Origin: RUG11462 sp045539315
GTDB taxonomy: Bacteria; Bacillota; Clostridia; Oscillospirales; Acutalibacteraceae
DNA length: 64,000 nt
Reading direction: 5' to 3'
Assembly (NCBI GenBank): GCA_045539315.1
Contig: JAZQFC010000037.1
Coordinates: 124,001 to 188,000 of the forward strand
Part shown: in pieces, positions 15,764-25,282 of the stretch
How the letters are laid out: each line of letters opens with the position of its first letter
Position numbering within the stretch: the stretch's first letter is position 1
Program-made: the position numbers and the translations under genes
The notes under the pieces: model-generated
What the model was told of the DNA's origin: nothing
The model's input: the letters and a program-made list of their open reading frames with translations, nothing else
Databases searched by the model: none

Positions 15764-17672
15764 CTTCTGCTACCTTTTTAGGTTTTCTCCAGAGCGAGAA
15801 TTTCAAAACAGTAAGAATGATAATTGCGAATAATACAAGCGCACCATAATTATAAACTGATGCCGGAATATAAGATGAAAGGTCGATTACTTTATCAATA
15901 CCGAATACTGCAAGTAATGCAAGAATGATACCTACAAGGCCTTCGCCTGCAATCATACCTGAACAGAAAAGAACACCATCGTTAACAATGCGTTTTTTCT
16001 CTTCTTCTTTTTTCTTCATCTTATCAAGAGCCAAACGGATAAGACCGCCAACCATAATACAAGCATTAAGTTGAACAGGCAAGTAAACACCAATTGCAAA
16101 TGGCAATACAGGAATACCGATAAGTTCAACAACAACTGCAATAAACACACCTGTGAAAACAAGTGCCCAAGGAAGATTTCCTTCCATAACACCTTCGATA
16201 ATAAGTTTCATCAAAGTTGCTTGTGGAGCAGCAAGTTGGTCTGAACCAAAGCCCCAAGCAGCGTCTAACAAATACAATGTTCCACCAATAGCAAATGCAG
16301 CGGCAATAACACCAACTATTTCACCAACTTGTTGTTTTTTAGGTGTTGCGCCTAAAAGATAACCTGTTTTCAAGTCTTGTGAAGTATCGCCCGCGATAGC
16401 AGATACAATACAAATAACTGAACCGATAGCAATGGCGCTAACCATACCTTCAACACCGCTTGCACCTGTTACTTTAAGAATAAGTGTTGCAATAAGAAGT
16501 GTAGCAATTGCCATACCTGAAACAGGGTTGTTACTACTACCAACAAGACCTACCATTCTACTTGAAACAGTTGCAAAGAAGAAACCGAATACAACAATGA
16601 TAAATGCGCCGAGCAATGATACAGGAATTGCAGGAATAAGCCATACTAAAAATGTTAAAACAACAATTGCAGCGATAACAACTTTAATGTTAATATCTTG
16701 CTGTGTACGCTCTGTACCTGCTGTACCTGCGCCTTTCATACTCTTCATAGCGCCTGTAAATGTTTTAACGATAAGTGGCAATGATTTGATAAGGCTGATA
16801 ATACCACCTGCTGCGAGCGCACCTGCGCCGATGTATCTGATATAAGTACCCCAGATAGCGCCTGCGCCACCATCAGCAAAAATTTTACTAATTGGAGCAG
16901 TACCAGGATAAAGAACGATATCTGCGCCAAAAAGAACGATAAGCGGAATTAATACGAGCCAACTTAAAACGCCACCTGCGAACATATAAGAAGAAATTCT
17001 TGCTCCACAAATATAACCAACGCTCATTACTGCAGGATAAATTTGTGTACCAATTTCACCGGCAAAACCTTTTACTCTAAAAGAAATTTCGCCTGTTACA
17101 ACCTTAAGACCATCAATAATAAATTTAAAGAGAGCCGCAAAACCCATACCTGCAAATACTGCAGAAGCATTTGCGCCACCTTTTTCGCCTGCTAAAAGCA
17201 CTTCTGCACAAGCAGTTCCTTCAGGATAAGGCAAAACACCATGCTCTTTAACGATAAGCGCATTTCTAAGCGGTACCATAAAGAACACACCCAAAAGACC
17301 GCCGATTAAAGCGATAAGAGTGATACTAATGATATCTGGTTTTTCCATTTTACCCTCTGCTGCCCATAAGAACAAAGCAGGAAGTGTAAAAATTGCACCT
17401 GCTGCCAATGATTCACCGGCAGAACCAATTGTTTGAACAACGTTACTTTCAAGAATTGAGTTTTTACGCATTAAAATACGAATAACACCCATTGAAATAA
17501 CTGCCGCTGGAATTGAAGCCGAAACTGTCATACCAACTCGAAGTCCTAAATAAGCGTTTGCTGCGCCAAATACAACTGCCAAAATAATACCCATTACAAT
17601 AGAAGTTATTGTAATTTCAGGAGTGATTTTTGAAGCAGGAATATAAGGCTTGAATTCTTTTTTACTGTCCAT
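15753..17672 (-). CDS. OPT-family oligopeptide transporter
   Basis: A 639-residue integral membrane protein of the oligopeptide transporter (OPT) superfamily, with about 14-16 hydrophobic segments. Hallmarks are the N-terminal GAANAYLGLRVGMTVSASIPAAVISM, the FPEGTACAEVL-type motif (here LPYPEGTACAEVLLAGEKGG) and the C-terminal GIPVLPFAIGVYLPV. It probably imports small peptides by proton symport; some relatives carry metal chelates. Next upstream is a dipeptidase gene with its own promoter, so peptide uptake is followed by intracellular hydrolysis. GGAG lies 7 nt before the ATG. Confidence 0.93.
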   Translation of the reverse strand: MDSKKEFKPYIPASKITPEITITSIVMGIILAVVFGAANAYLGLRVGMTVSASIPAAVISMGVIRILMRKNSILESNVVQTIGSAGESLAAGAIFTLPALFLWAAEGKMEKPDIISITLIALIGGLLGVFFMVPLRNALIVKEHGVLPYPEGTACAEVLLAGEKGGANASAVFAGMGFAALFKFIIDGLKVVTGEISFRVKGFAGEIGTQIYPAVMSVGYICGARISSYMFAGGVLSWLVLIPLIVLFGADIVLYPGTAPISKIFADGGAGAIWGTYIRYIGAGALAAGGIISLIKSLPLIVKTFTGAMKSMKGAGTAGTERTQQDINIKVVIAAIVVLTFLVWLIPAIPVSLLGAFIIVVFGFFFATVSSRMVGLVGSSNNPVSGMAIATLLIATLILKVTGASGVEGMVSAIAIGSVICIVSAIAGDTSQDLKTGYLLGATPKKQQVGEIVGVIAAAFAIGGTLYLLDAAWGFGSDQLAAPQATLMKLIIEGVMEGNLPWALVFTGVFIAVVVELIGIPVLPFAIGVYLPVQLNACIMVGGLIRLALDKMKKKEEEKKRIVNDGVLFCSGMIAGEGLVGIILALLAVFGIDKVIDLSSYIPASVYNYGALVLFAIIILTVLKFSLWRKPKKVAEDEE

Positions 17673-17701
17673 ATATTTTCTCCATTCTGTAAATTTTAAT
17701 T

Positions 17702-17730
17702 ATTATACCATATTTTATTATTTATTGCAA
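17702..17730 (-). promoter_or_regulatory. Promoter of the OPT transporter operon
   Basis: TTGCAA, 17-bp spacer ending TGG, perfect TATAAT on the minus strand, 30 bp upstream of the transporter start. Confidence 0.72.
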
Positions 17731-17738
17731 ACAATATT

Positions 17739-19184
17739 TTATTTGCATTTTTCAAGAATTGATAAAACAAGATTAAAAATTCTTCCCACTGAAGAAATAC
17801 TTAATTTTTCCCCTGTTGTATGAACATCGTAAAGTTGTGGGCCAATTGAAATGCAGTCAAGATTTTCTATCTTTGCCGAGAACACTCCACACTCAAGACC
17901 TGCATGAATTGCCTCAACTTTTGCATCAAAACCAAATTGCTCTTTAAATGCAGTTTTATAAATCTCTTGCAAAGTTGAATTTTCAACAAATTCCCAAGGC
18001 GGATAATCGCCAGACGCTTTTGTTTCAAAATCTCCGATGCTAAAGAACAAGAAAAGTCTATCTTTCAAATTTTCAAGTGCAGAGAGTTTATTGCTTCTCA
18101 AAGCAAAGCCAAAATTAATGCCATTTTCTTCTGTGTTTAAAATTCCCAAATTAAGCGAAGTTTCAACAAGCCCCTCTATCTCTTTGCTCATTGAAATTAT
18201 GCCGTTTGGTACACAAACAAGAGTATAAATAAGCATATTTTTAGAAGTTTCATCAATTACTGAATGCTCTTTATTTTCATTATCAACAGTTATTGAAAAT
18301 GAAAAATTTTCTTCTCTTGATTTTATCTCTTTTTTGATAATTTCGAGATATTCACTTGCTTTTTTAGTTAATTTTTCAACATCTTCTGCAACTAATCTTA
18401 CTTTGCATCTATTTGGAATAGCATTTGACTTATCGCCACCTACTATATCAATTACATTATAATCGCAAACGCCTTTTAAATGTTGCAAAACTCTGCCCAT
18501 TAAAACAGACGCATTAACGCCACCTCGGTCAATTTCAACACCTGAATGGCCACCCATAAGACCGCTTAAAGTAATATCTACTTCTGCGCCCAAAAAGGTT
18601 TCTCTCGCTACATTTAATCTTGCCTGAAAATCGCTACCACCTGCGCAAGAAACAGTAACGGTATCATCTTCTTCAGAGTCTAAATTAATCATTCTTTTAG
18701 CAGATAAACCATCTGTGCAAAGCGCAGTTGCGCCTATCATACCAACTTCTTCATCGGTAGTGAAAACCGCCTCAATAGCAGGGTGAGCATACTCATCACT
18801 TTCTAAAATAGCCAAAACACAAGCTACCGCAATGCCATTATCTGCGCCGAGTGTTGTACCATTTGCAAAAACAAAATCGCCATCAACTGCTAAATCAAGC
18901 CCATCTGTTTCAAAGTTTATACTGCTATCTTCTGTTTTTTGACAAACCATATCAAGATGACCTTGAAGAATTACAGGAACACTTTCTTCATAACCCTTTG
19001 ATGCTTCTTTAAAAATGATAACATTATTTGCTTCATCTCTTACTGCTTTTAAATTATGCTTTTTAGCAAATTCCAAACAATATGCGCTTATTTTTTCCAT
19101 ATCATAAGAGCCGTGTGGAATACTGCATATTTCTTCGAAATATTTAAAAACTCTTTCAGGTTTTAAACCCTCTAATTTTAACAT
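17739..19184 (-). CDS. pepD: Aminoacyl-histidine dipeptidase (PepD, M20 family)
   Basis: A 481-residue cytosolic di-zinc peptidase of the M20 PepD type, hydrolysing Xaa-His and other dipeptides. Metal and catalytic motifs are GHLDMVCQK, GTTLGADNGIAV (bridging Asp), TTDEEVGMIGA (catalytic Glu pair), LDSEEDD and a C-terminal HAGLECGVFS. The dimerisation lid carries LSGLMGGHSGVEI. The length is normal. It lies upstream of the OPT transporter in the same direction, which suggests a peptide-use module, although each has its own promoter. Confidence 0.95.
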   Translation of the reverse strand: MLKLEGLKPERVFKYFEEICSIPHGSYDMEKISAYCLEFAKKHNLKAVRDEANNVIIFKEASKGYEESVPVILQGHLDMVCQKTEDSSINFETDGLDLAVDGDFVFANGTTLGADNGIAVACVLAILESDEYAHPAIEAVFTTDEEVGMIGATALCTDGLSAKRMINLDSEEDDTVTVSCAGGSDFQARLNVARETFLGAEVDITLSGLMGGHSGVEIDRGGVNASVLMGRVLQHLKGVCDYNVIDIVGGDKSNAIPNRCKVRLVAEDVEKLTKKASEYLEIIKKEIKSREENFSFSITVDNENKEHSVIDETSKNMLIYTLVCVPNGIISMSKEIEGLVETSLNLGILNTEENGINFGFALRSNKLSALENLKDRLFLFFSIGDFETKASGDYPPWEFVENSTLQEIYKTAFKEQFGFDAKVEAIHAGLECGVFSAKIENLDCISIGPQLYDVHTTGEKLSISSVGRIFNLVLSILEKCK

Positions 19185-19213
19185 TTATATCTCCCTTTTT
19201 TAAAATTTTTATT

Positions 19214-19242
19214 ATTATACCACAAAAGACTAAAAAGTGCAA
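19214..19242 (-). promoter_or_regulatory. Promoter of pepD
   Basis: TTGCAC, 17-bp spacer ending TGG, perfect TATAAT on the minus strand, about 30 bp upstream of pepD. Confidence 0.7.
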
Positions 19243-19251
19243 ACAACAAAT

Positions 19252-19288
19252 AAAAAAACAGAGCGCCAGAATCTGACGCTCTGTTTTT
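19252..19288. terminator. Terminator-like hairpin in the pepD/feoA divergent region
   Basis: A 10-bp stem (AAACAGAGCG/CGCTCTGTTT) with an 11-nt loop and A/T tracts on both sides. It lies between two divergent genes, where no transcript is expected to end. It could be a relic, the end of a small RNA, or insulation against read-through. The rest of the 265-bp region up to feoA holds no recognised gene. Confidence 0.55.
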
Positions 19289-19449
19289 CAAATAGAGAGG
19301 GACGAAAAACTAAGAACTTTTTTCGCTTTTCACTTATTAAGTGTAAAACAAAAGTCAAAAAGTTTCAAATTTTCAAAGATTTTTAAAAATAACATTTTCA
19401 CCTTTTGAGAATAGAATATTATAGAACGATAAATACAGGTGAAAGCAAA

Positions 19450-19674
19450 ATGAATTCTACTCTTGATGACATACAATTAGGCGAAAATGCCACTGTATAT
19501 AAACTAAATTCCACAGGAAATATTAGAAGAAGATTTTTAGATATAGGTCTTATTGAAAATACAACTGTAAAATGCGTTGGCGAAAACGCAAGTAAAAACA
19601 TGAAAGCATTTTTAATAAGGGGTGCAATAATTGCTATTCGCACAGATGATTTGAAAGATATTTTGATTAAATAG
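19450..19674 (+). CDS. feoA: Ferrous iron transport protein A
   Basis: A 74-residue SH3-like FeoA protein, the small cytoplasmic partner of the FeoB iron transporter. It has the typical LGENATVYKL, RRRFLDIGLIENTTVKCVG and FLIRGAIIAIRTDD sequence. The ATG at 19450 is chosen because AGGTGA lies 8 nt upstream. The stop codon is 9 bp before feoB, so the two form an operon. No clear Fur or DtxR operator could be assigned by eye, although a DtxR-type regulator is encoded at 27.2 kb. Confidence 0.92.
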   Translation: MNSTLDDIQLGENATVYKLNSTGNIRRRFLDIGLIENTTVKCVGENASKNMKAFLIRGAIIAIRTDDLKDILIK

Positions 19675-19683
19675 GTGGTTTTT

Positions 19684-21759
19684 ATGGAAAACAAAACTAT
19701 TGCGCTCGCAGGCAACCCCAACGTTGGCAAAAGCACCGTTTTTAATGGGCTTACAGGTATGAATCAACACACAGGAAACTGGGCAGGAAAAACAGTAGAA
19801 AACGCCTTTGGAATAGTAACAGGAAATAAAAACACCTATACTCTTGTTGATATCCCTGGTACATATTCACTTATGGCTAATTCAAAAGAAGAACAAATCG
19901 CCAGGTTCTACCTTTGTTTTGAAAACTGCGATGCTGTTATCGTTGTTTGCGATGCTACTTGCATTGAAAGAAATCTCAACCTTGTTTTGCAAACAATGGA
20001 GATACATAAAAATGTTTTGGTTTGCGTTAACCTTTTAGACGAGGCAAAAAGAAAAGGAATAACAGTTGATTTAGACCTTTTATCTAAAAGGCTTGGCACT
20101 TGTGTTTTTGGCACAACTGCAAAGGATAAAAAGAGTTTGAAAACTGTTTTAGACACGCTTGATGATTATTTTGAAAAAAGCAAAAACAACTCTTTTTTTA
20201 ATATTTTATATGATGATGCAATTGAAAAAGCGATTTGCGTTTTGCAAAGCGAAATTGAAAAGATAGACTGCAAAACCCTAAATCCAAGATGGATAAGTTT
20301 AAAAATTCTTGAAAAAGATATGAGTTTAATAGATGAAATAAGCGATTTTCTGGGTGTTGATTTGCTCCAAAACGAAGCAATAATAAACGCAATTAAAAAA
20401 GCGAATAAAATCTTGGCAGAAGAAAATTTAGCAGGAGAAAAAATCAAAGATAAAATCGTTTTTTCAATAGTAAATTACGCAGAACTTATCTGCAAAAATA
20501 TTATTAAAACAACTTCTCAAAAATCATATAACAAAGACCAAAAAATCGACAAAATCTTAACTTCAAAAACCTTTGGTTTTCCGATAATGTTTATTGGTTT
20601 GCTAGTTATTTTGTGGCTAACAATAAGCGGTGCAAACTATCCTTCAAATCTGCTTTACACTCTTTTTATGTATTTGCAGGATAAACTAATTGAGTTAAGC
20701 ATAATTATTGGCTTACCGCAGTGGCTTTATAATGCATTGTTTCTCGGCGTTTTCAGAGTGCTTTCATGGGTTGTTGCAGTAATGCTTCCGCCTATGACAA
20801 TATTTTTTCCGCTTTTCACTCTGCTTGAAGATGTCGGCTTTTTGCCGAGAGTTGCATATAATCTTGATAAGCCTTTTAAAAAATGCAACGCTTGTGGAAA
20901 ACAAGCGCTGACTATGTGTATGGGGTTTGGTTGCAACGCAGTCGGTGTTACAGGGTGCAGAATAATCGATTCAAAAAGAGAGCGACTAATCGCAATTTTA
21001 ACCAACACTTTTGTGCCTTGCAATGGCAGATTCTCAAGTTTAATCGCAGTTATCACTATGTTTTTTATCGGCAGTAGCATTGGGCTTTTCTCATCGCTTT
21101 TTTCTGCGTTTCTTTTAGCGCTGACAATACTTTTAGGAATACTGATAACATTTTTAGCAAGCAACTTCTTGTCTAAAACGCTACTCAAAGGCGAACCATC
21201 ATCATTCACACTCGAACTGCCATCATATCGCAAACCTCAAATTTTAAAAGTAATTGTGCGCTCAATTTTCGATAGAACACTTTATGTTTTAAAACGAGCG
21301 ATAATAGTAGCCGCCCCTGCAGGTCTTATAATATGGCTTTTTGCTAATATTCACATAGGTGGGCAAACAATTCTTGAAATTTCATCCTTATATTTACACC
21401 CAATTGCTAAAATTTTTGGGCTTGATGGCGTAATTTTACTTGCATTTATACTCGGTTTTCCTGCAAATGAAATCGTTATACCAATTATACTTATGGCTTA
21501 TCTTTCAAGCAGTACGCTAATTGATTATTCCGATTTGTCAACTCTAAAAACGCTTTTTGTTGACAACGGTTGGACTATAACGACAGCGCTTTGCTTTATT
21601 GTATTTTCACTTTTCCATTGGCCTTGCTCAACCACTGTTTTAACAATAAAACACGAAACAAACAGTTTAAAATGGACACTTGTTTCTGTGATTTTACCAA
21701 CTGCAATAGGGCTTATACTCTGCTTTTTAATCAACTTATTATCAACAATTTTTGCATAA
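19684..21759 (+). CDS. feoB: Ferrous iron transporter FeoB
   Basis: A 691-residue Fe(II) membrane transporter with an N-terminal G domain. G1 is GNPNVGKS (residues 10-17), G3 is DIPGTYS and G4 is NLLDE. The membrane part holds two Gate regions with conserved cysteines (CGKQALTMCMGFGCNAVG and CNGRFSSLI) and a C-terminal GFPANEIVIP segment. The length is normal. The ATG at 19684 has GGTGG 5 nt upstream; a GTG three codons earlier lies in the ribosome site. Iron import suits the many Fe-S enzymes encoded here, notably the hydrogenase maturases. Confidence 0.96.
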   Translation: MENKTIALAGNPNVGKSTVFNGLTGMNQHTGNWAGKTVENAFGIVTGNKNTYTLVDIPGTYSLMANSKEEQIARFYLCFENCDAVIVVCDATCIERNLNLVLQTMEIHKNVLVCVNLLDEAKRKGITVDLDLLSKRLGTCVFGTTAKDKKSLKTVLDTLDDYFEKSKNNSFFNILYDDAIEKAICVLQSEIEKIDCKTLNPRWISLKILEKDMSLIDEISDFLGVDLLQNEAIINAIKKANKILAEENLAGEKIKDKIVFSIVNYAELICKNIIKTTSQKSYNKDQKIDKILTSKTFGFPIMFIGLLVILWLTISGANYPSNLLYTLFMYLQDKLIELSIIIGLPQWLYNALFLGVFRVLSWVVAVMLPPMTIFFPLFTLLEDVGFLPRVAYNLDKPFKKCNACGKQALTMCMGFGCNAVGVTGCRIIDSKRERLIAILTNTFVPCNGRFSSLIAVITMFFIGSSIGLFSSLFSAFLLALTILLGILITFLASNFLSKTLLKGEPSSFTLELPSYRKPQILKVIVRSIFDRTLYVLKRAIIVAAPAGLIIWLFANIHIGGQTILEISSLYLHPIAKIFGLDGVILLAFILGFPANEIVIPIILMAYLSSSTLIDYSDLSTLKTLFVDNGWTITTALCFIVFSLFHWPCSTTVLTIKHETNSLKWTLVSVILPTAIGLILCFLINLLSTIFA

Positions 21760-21760
21760 G

Positions 21761-21794
21761 AAAAAACACTTAAGTTTTACCTTAAGTGTTTTTT
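21761..21794. terminator. Bidirectional terminator between feoB and lctD
   Basis: A 14-bp perfect stem (AAAAAACACTTAAG and its complement) with a 6-nt loop; serves both convergent genes. Confidence 0.85.
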
Positions 21795-21797
21795 AAT

Positions 21798-23192
21798 TTA
21801 AAAACAAATTTTGCCTGGGTTTAGAATATTTTTATCATCAAATGCTTTTTTGATTTGTTGCATTAAAACAATAGGTGTTTCGCCATATTGCTTTTTCAAA
21901 AATTCTTTTTTAGCATAGCCAATACCATGCTCGCCTGAAACTAAACCACCTAATTCTTCTGCTCTATTATACATTTTATCAAAACAAGCGGTTAAAGTTT
22001 CTTCCCAGTCTTTATCAGACAAATCATCTCTGCAGATATACACGTGCAAGTTGCCATCGCCTGCGTGACCAAATGATGGAATACGCACTTTAAATTCATC
22101 TGCAAGTGTATGAGTATATTTAATAAACTCATCAACCTGACTTACAGGCACAACAACATCGCACTCATCCATTTCGGTAGTAGATGCTTTTATAGCCTCT
22201 AAAAATGCGCCACGAGCAGACCAAACCGAAGTTTTGCGCTCATCTGTATCAACGATATACGCATCAATTGCGCCAATTTCAAGGCACAAATCAGCAACAG
22301 TAGTTAAATCTGCTTGTACCTGCGCTTCGGTGTTGCCATCAAATGTTAAAAGTATATACGCATCATTTTTAGTATCAGGGAATTTTTTACCTAGATAATC
22401 TTCAGAGAAAAGAATTGTATCTCTTGACATATATTCTATAGCAGTTGGAATAACTTTTGAACGGAAAATTTTTGGCACCGATTCAATAGCGCTTTTCATA
22501 TCAGAAAATGGCACTAAAAGTGATGTTGAAACTTTTGGAAGCGGTACTAATTTTAAAACCGCTTCGCAGATAATACAAAGAGTACCTTCAGAGCCGATAA
22601 CCAAATCTTTTAAAGAATAACCTGAACTGTTTTTAGCAACTGTTGCGCCAAGTTTTAAAATCTCGCCATTTGGCATTACAACAGTAAGCGAGCGAACATA
22701 ATCTCTTGTTACACCGTATTTAACCGCTCTCATACCACCTGCATTTGTTGAAATATTGCCACCAATTGTTGCAGATTTTTCGCCTGGGTCTGGTGGATAA
22801 AGAAAATCATTTTCTTCACAAAATTGCGCTAGTTCCATCAACAAAACACCAGGTTGAACGGTAACTGTTGAATTATTTTCATCAAGTTCTAAAATTTTAT
22901 TCATTTTGGTGGTTTCAAGCAAAATGCCACCTTCTATTGCAACTGCAGAGCCTACAAGACCTGTGCCGCTACCACGAACAGTTACAGGAATTTCTCGCGC
23001 ATAAGCGTGTTTCATAATCTGCGAGACCTGTTCGGTAGATGTAACTCTAACCAAAACTTCAGGCATTTTGTAGGTGCCACCTAACTCATCATGAGCATAA
23101 TCAGGATTTATCGCATCGCCAACAAAAACTTGCGCTTCGCCAACGATATTTTGCAAAACTTTAATATCATCTGAACAAACTTTGTTATACAT
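21798..23192 (-). CDS. lctD: FAD-dependent D-lactate/glycolate dehydrogenase subunit (LctD-like)
   Basis: A 464-residue flavoprotein of the GlcD/D-lactate dehydrogenase family. The FAD-binding domain holds VTVRGSGTGLVGSAV, PPDPGEKSATIGGNISTNAGG and GSEGTLCII. The C-terminal substrate domain holds FGHAGDGNLHV, SGEHGIGYAKKEF and KNILNPGKICF. Its ATG overlaps the TAA of the Etf alpha gene (TAATG). In Acetobacterium woodii the same trio (lctB, lctC, lctD) forms an electron-bifurcating lactate dehydrogenase that couples lactate oxidation and ferredoxin oxidation to NAD+ reduction. The matching order and the nearby lactate racemase support the same role. Substrate choice between lactate and glycolate is inferred from context. 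Confidence 0.87.
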   Translation of the reverse strand: MYNKVCSDDIKVLQNIVGEAQVFVGDAINPDYAHDELGGTYKMPEVLVRVTSTEQVSQIMKHAYAREIPVTVRGSGTGLVGSAVAIEGGILLETTKMNKILELDENNSTVTVQPGVLLMELAQFCEENDFLYPPDPGEKSATIGGNISTNAGGMRAVKYGVTRDYVRSLTVVMPNGEILKLGATVAKNSSGYSLKDLVIGSEGTLCIICEAVLKLVPLPKVSTSLLVPFSDMKSAIESVPKIFRSKVIPTAIEYMSRDTILFSEDYLGKKFPDTKNDAYILLTFDGNTEAQVQADLTTVADLCLEIGAIDAYIVDTDERKTSVWSARGAFLEAIKASTTEMDECDVVVPVSQVDEFIKYTHTLADEFKVRIPSFGHAGDGNLHVYICRDDLSDKDWEETLTACFDKMYNRAEELGGLVSGEHGIGYAKKEFLKKQYGETPIVLMQQIKKAFDDKNILNPGKICF

Positions 23193-24376
23193 TACGACTC
23201 CTCCTTAATCTTTTTAATAAGTTTTGGCACGATTTCATTAACATCTCCAACAATTTGATAATGAGCAACATCAAAAATAGGTGCCGATTTATCTGTGTTT
23301 ATAGCGACAATGCAATCAGAAGACTTCATACCTGCGGCAAACTGAACTGCACCTGAAATACCTAAACAAAATATAAGTTTTGGTTTTACAGTTCTGCCTG
23401 AAAGACCAATTTGATGTTTAGCATCAAAAATATTTGATTCAACCATAGGTCTTGTACAAGCAACAACGCCACCTAAAGCCTGTGCAAGTTCTTCTGCTTT
23501 TTCTCTCATTGCTTCAGACGATGCACCACGACCAACTGCAACAATTACATCTGCTTCTGAAATATCAATATCTTTTGGTTTAGATTTTGAATCAATTACA
23601 TCAATTGCAGATATACGCATCTCATCTGTAACATTCATTTTAACGATTTCGCCATTTGCTTCTTGAGTTCTTTGAGGCTCATTAAACACTTTATATCTTG
23701 CAGTGCAAAACTGCGGTCTTGTATTTGGTGTGATAATCTGCGCCATAATATTACCACCAAAAGCAGGACGAATCTGCACTAAATCTGTATTTTCTTTCAT
23801 TTGAAGAACAGTACAGTCTGCAGTAAGACCTGTTTTGCATCTAGCGGCAACTCTTGGCGCTAATTGCCTACCAAGATTAGTAGCGCCAACTAAAATTGAA
23901 GATGGCTTAATATTTTCAACAAAATCATAAAACGCCGCTGTATAAGGCTCGATTCTGAATTCGCTGAAAGCCTTGTCGTCATAAACAAAAACTTTCTGGA
24001 CGCCATAATGCAAAAGTTCACTTGCGCACTCTTCAACATTATAGCCTATCAAAATTGCATAAACTTTATGCTTTGTAACTTCGGCTAATTCTTTTGCCTT
24101 GCCACAAAGTTCATATGTAACGCGATGAATTTTACCGCCTGTGCAGTCGGCATAAACGCAAATGCCATTCCACAAAGATTTATCAATTTCTTTTGCATCT
24201 TCAACAAAATCAATTACACCTGCGCCTTTTCTCACGCACATTTTACACATTTTACACGCAGATGAAATTTCCAAAGTATCATTCTCATAAGAAATTGCAT
24301 TAAAAGGGCAAAGATTTATAACCGCTTGCGCGCTTTCTGGTGTTACTAACTTTTTATTTACAACTAGTTTTCCCAT
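23192..24376 (-). CDS. lctC: Electron transfer flavoprotein alpha subunit with N-terminal Fe-S domain
   Basis: A 394-residue EtfA-type protein with an extra ferredoxin-like N-terminus carrying C23 (NLCPFNAI) and C41-x2-C44-x2-C47 (CKMCKMC), enough ligands for one 4Fe-4S cluster. The rest is standard: an N-terminal Rossmann region and the C-terminal FAD domain with VAVGRGASS, RPMVES, GLSGRTVKPKL and GISGAVQFAAGM. This Fe-S extension is typical of Etf subunits that work with bifurcating lactate dehydrogenases. It is 13 bp after EtfB and overlaps lctD by one base. Confidence 0.9.
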   Translation of the reverse strand: MGKLVVNKKLVTPESAQAVINLCPFNAISYENDTLEISSACKMCKMCVRKGAGVIDFVEDAKEIDKSLWNGICVYADCTGGKIHRVTYELCGKAKELAEVTKHKVYAILIGYNVEECASELLHYGVQKVFVYDDKAFSEFRIEPYTAAFYDFVENIKPSSILVGATNLGRQLAPRVAARCKTGLTADCTVLQMKENTDLVQIRPAFGGNIMAQIITPNTRPQFCTARYKVFNEPQRTQEANGEIVKMNVTDEMRISAIDVIDSKSKPKDIDISEADVIVAVGRGASSEAMREKAEELAQALGGVVACTRPMVESNIFDAKHQIGLSGRTVKPKLIFCLGISGAVQFAAGMKSSDCIVAINTDKSAPIFDVAHYQIVGDVNEIVPKLIKKIKEES

Positions 24377-24389
24377 CTCATCTTCCCCC

Positions 24390-25178
24390 TTATATCATTT
24401 TATTCTCACGCAAGATGTTAAACAATTCTTGAGTTTGTTCATCTGCAGAGCCTGTGATTTCTCTTTTTTCTGCTAATTTTTCAGGTGGAAAAATTCTCTC
24501 AACTTGAGTAGCAGAGCCTGTTAAACCATAGTTATCAGGATTCTGGTCATCAAAATCTTCAAATGTGAAGAATTTAACCGCACTGTCATCAAGTTGCTTT
24601 TTAACTTTATAAGATGGCAGTCTAGGAGTGTTTATATCGCCATCAACCGAAATCAAACAAGGCAAATTAACGCTCATTTTAACTACCTTTTCATCTAAAG
24701 AAGCGGTAACATAAACTTTGCCATCTTTCACATCATCAACAGATAAAACATTAGAAACATTAGGTATATTCAAATACTCGGCAACCTCTGCGCCAACTTG
24801 AGCAGTATCGCCATCGGTGGTTTGTTTACCACAAATAATCAAATCAAACTCGCCACATTTTCTAATGCCTTGAGATAAAGTATAAGCAGTTGCCAAAACA
24901 TCTGCGCCTGCAAATTTTCTATCTGTTAACACAACGCCACTTTCAGCGCCCATACAAACAGTTTCTAAAATAACTTCTTTTGCTTGTGGTGGGCCCATAG
25001 TGATACTGTTAACGCTACCGCCATATTTTTCAGAAAGTGTTAACGCAGTTTCAATAGCATACAAATCATAAGGATTGATTTTACTTGCTATTCCGCTACG
25101 CTTCAAAACACCTGTTACAGGGTCAACTTCAACATTGTTAGACCCAGGCACTTGCTTAACGCAAATAAGAATTTTCAT
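24390..25178 (-). CDS. lctB: Electron transfer flavoprotein beta subunit
   Basis: A 262-residue EtfB protein, first gene of the lctBCD unit. Typical motifs are MKILICVKQVPGSNNVEVD, SKINPYDLYAIETAL, MGPPQAKEVI, the signature region GADVLATAYTL and CGKQTTDGDTAQVG. The last motif, with GDTAQVG, fits the site where bifurcating Etfs bind NAD and the bifurcating FAD; assigning bifurcation from sequence alone is inference. It has its own promoter and a GGAGAG ribosome site. Confidence 0.92.
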   Translation of the reverse strand: MKILICVKQVPGSNNVEVDPVTGVLKRSGIASKINPYDLYAIETALTLSEKYGGSVNSITMGPPQAKEVILETVCMGAESGVVLTDRKFAGADVLATAYTLSQGIRKCGEFDLIICGKQTTDGDTAQVGAEVAEYLNIPNVSNVLSVDDVKDGKVYVTASLDEKVVKMSVNLPCLISVDGDINTPRLPSYKVKKQLDDSAVKFFTFEDFDDQNPDNYGLTGSATQVERIFPPEKLAEKREITGSADEQTQELFNILRENKMI

Positions 25179-25210
25179 GATAAGTTCTCTCCATTTATAT
25201 ATAATAAAGA

Positions 25211-25239
25211 ATTATACCATAATTAACTACTGTTTTCAA
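25211..25239 (-). promoter_or_regulatory. Promoter of lctBCD
   Basis: TTGAAA, 17-bp spacer ending TGG, perfect TATAAT on the minus strand, 32 bp upstream of lctB. It lies just after the larA terminator, so lctBCD can be expressed independently of larA. Confidence 0.78.
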
Positions 25240-25251
25240 GCAATTTCCAAC

Positions 25252-25281
25252 AAAAAAAGGCAGGTTTAGCCTGCCTTTTTT
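25252..25281 (-). terminator. Terminator of the larA transcript
   Basis: A 12-bp stem (AAAAAAGGCAGG/CCTGCCTTTTTT) with a 5-nt loop directly after the larA stop codon. Confidence 0.85.
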
Positions 25282-25282
25282 G

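Noticed and set aside
16432..16845. Antisense open frame of 137 codons opposite the OPT transporter.
   Set aside because: Shadow caused by the biased codon use of a membrane protein gene; no ribosome site or family pattern.
20727..21233. Long antisense open frame (168 codons) opposite feoB.
   Set aside because: Lies wholly inside feoB, starts without a ribosome site and has no recognisable protein features.
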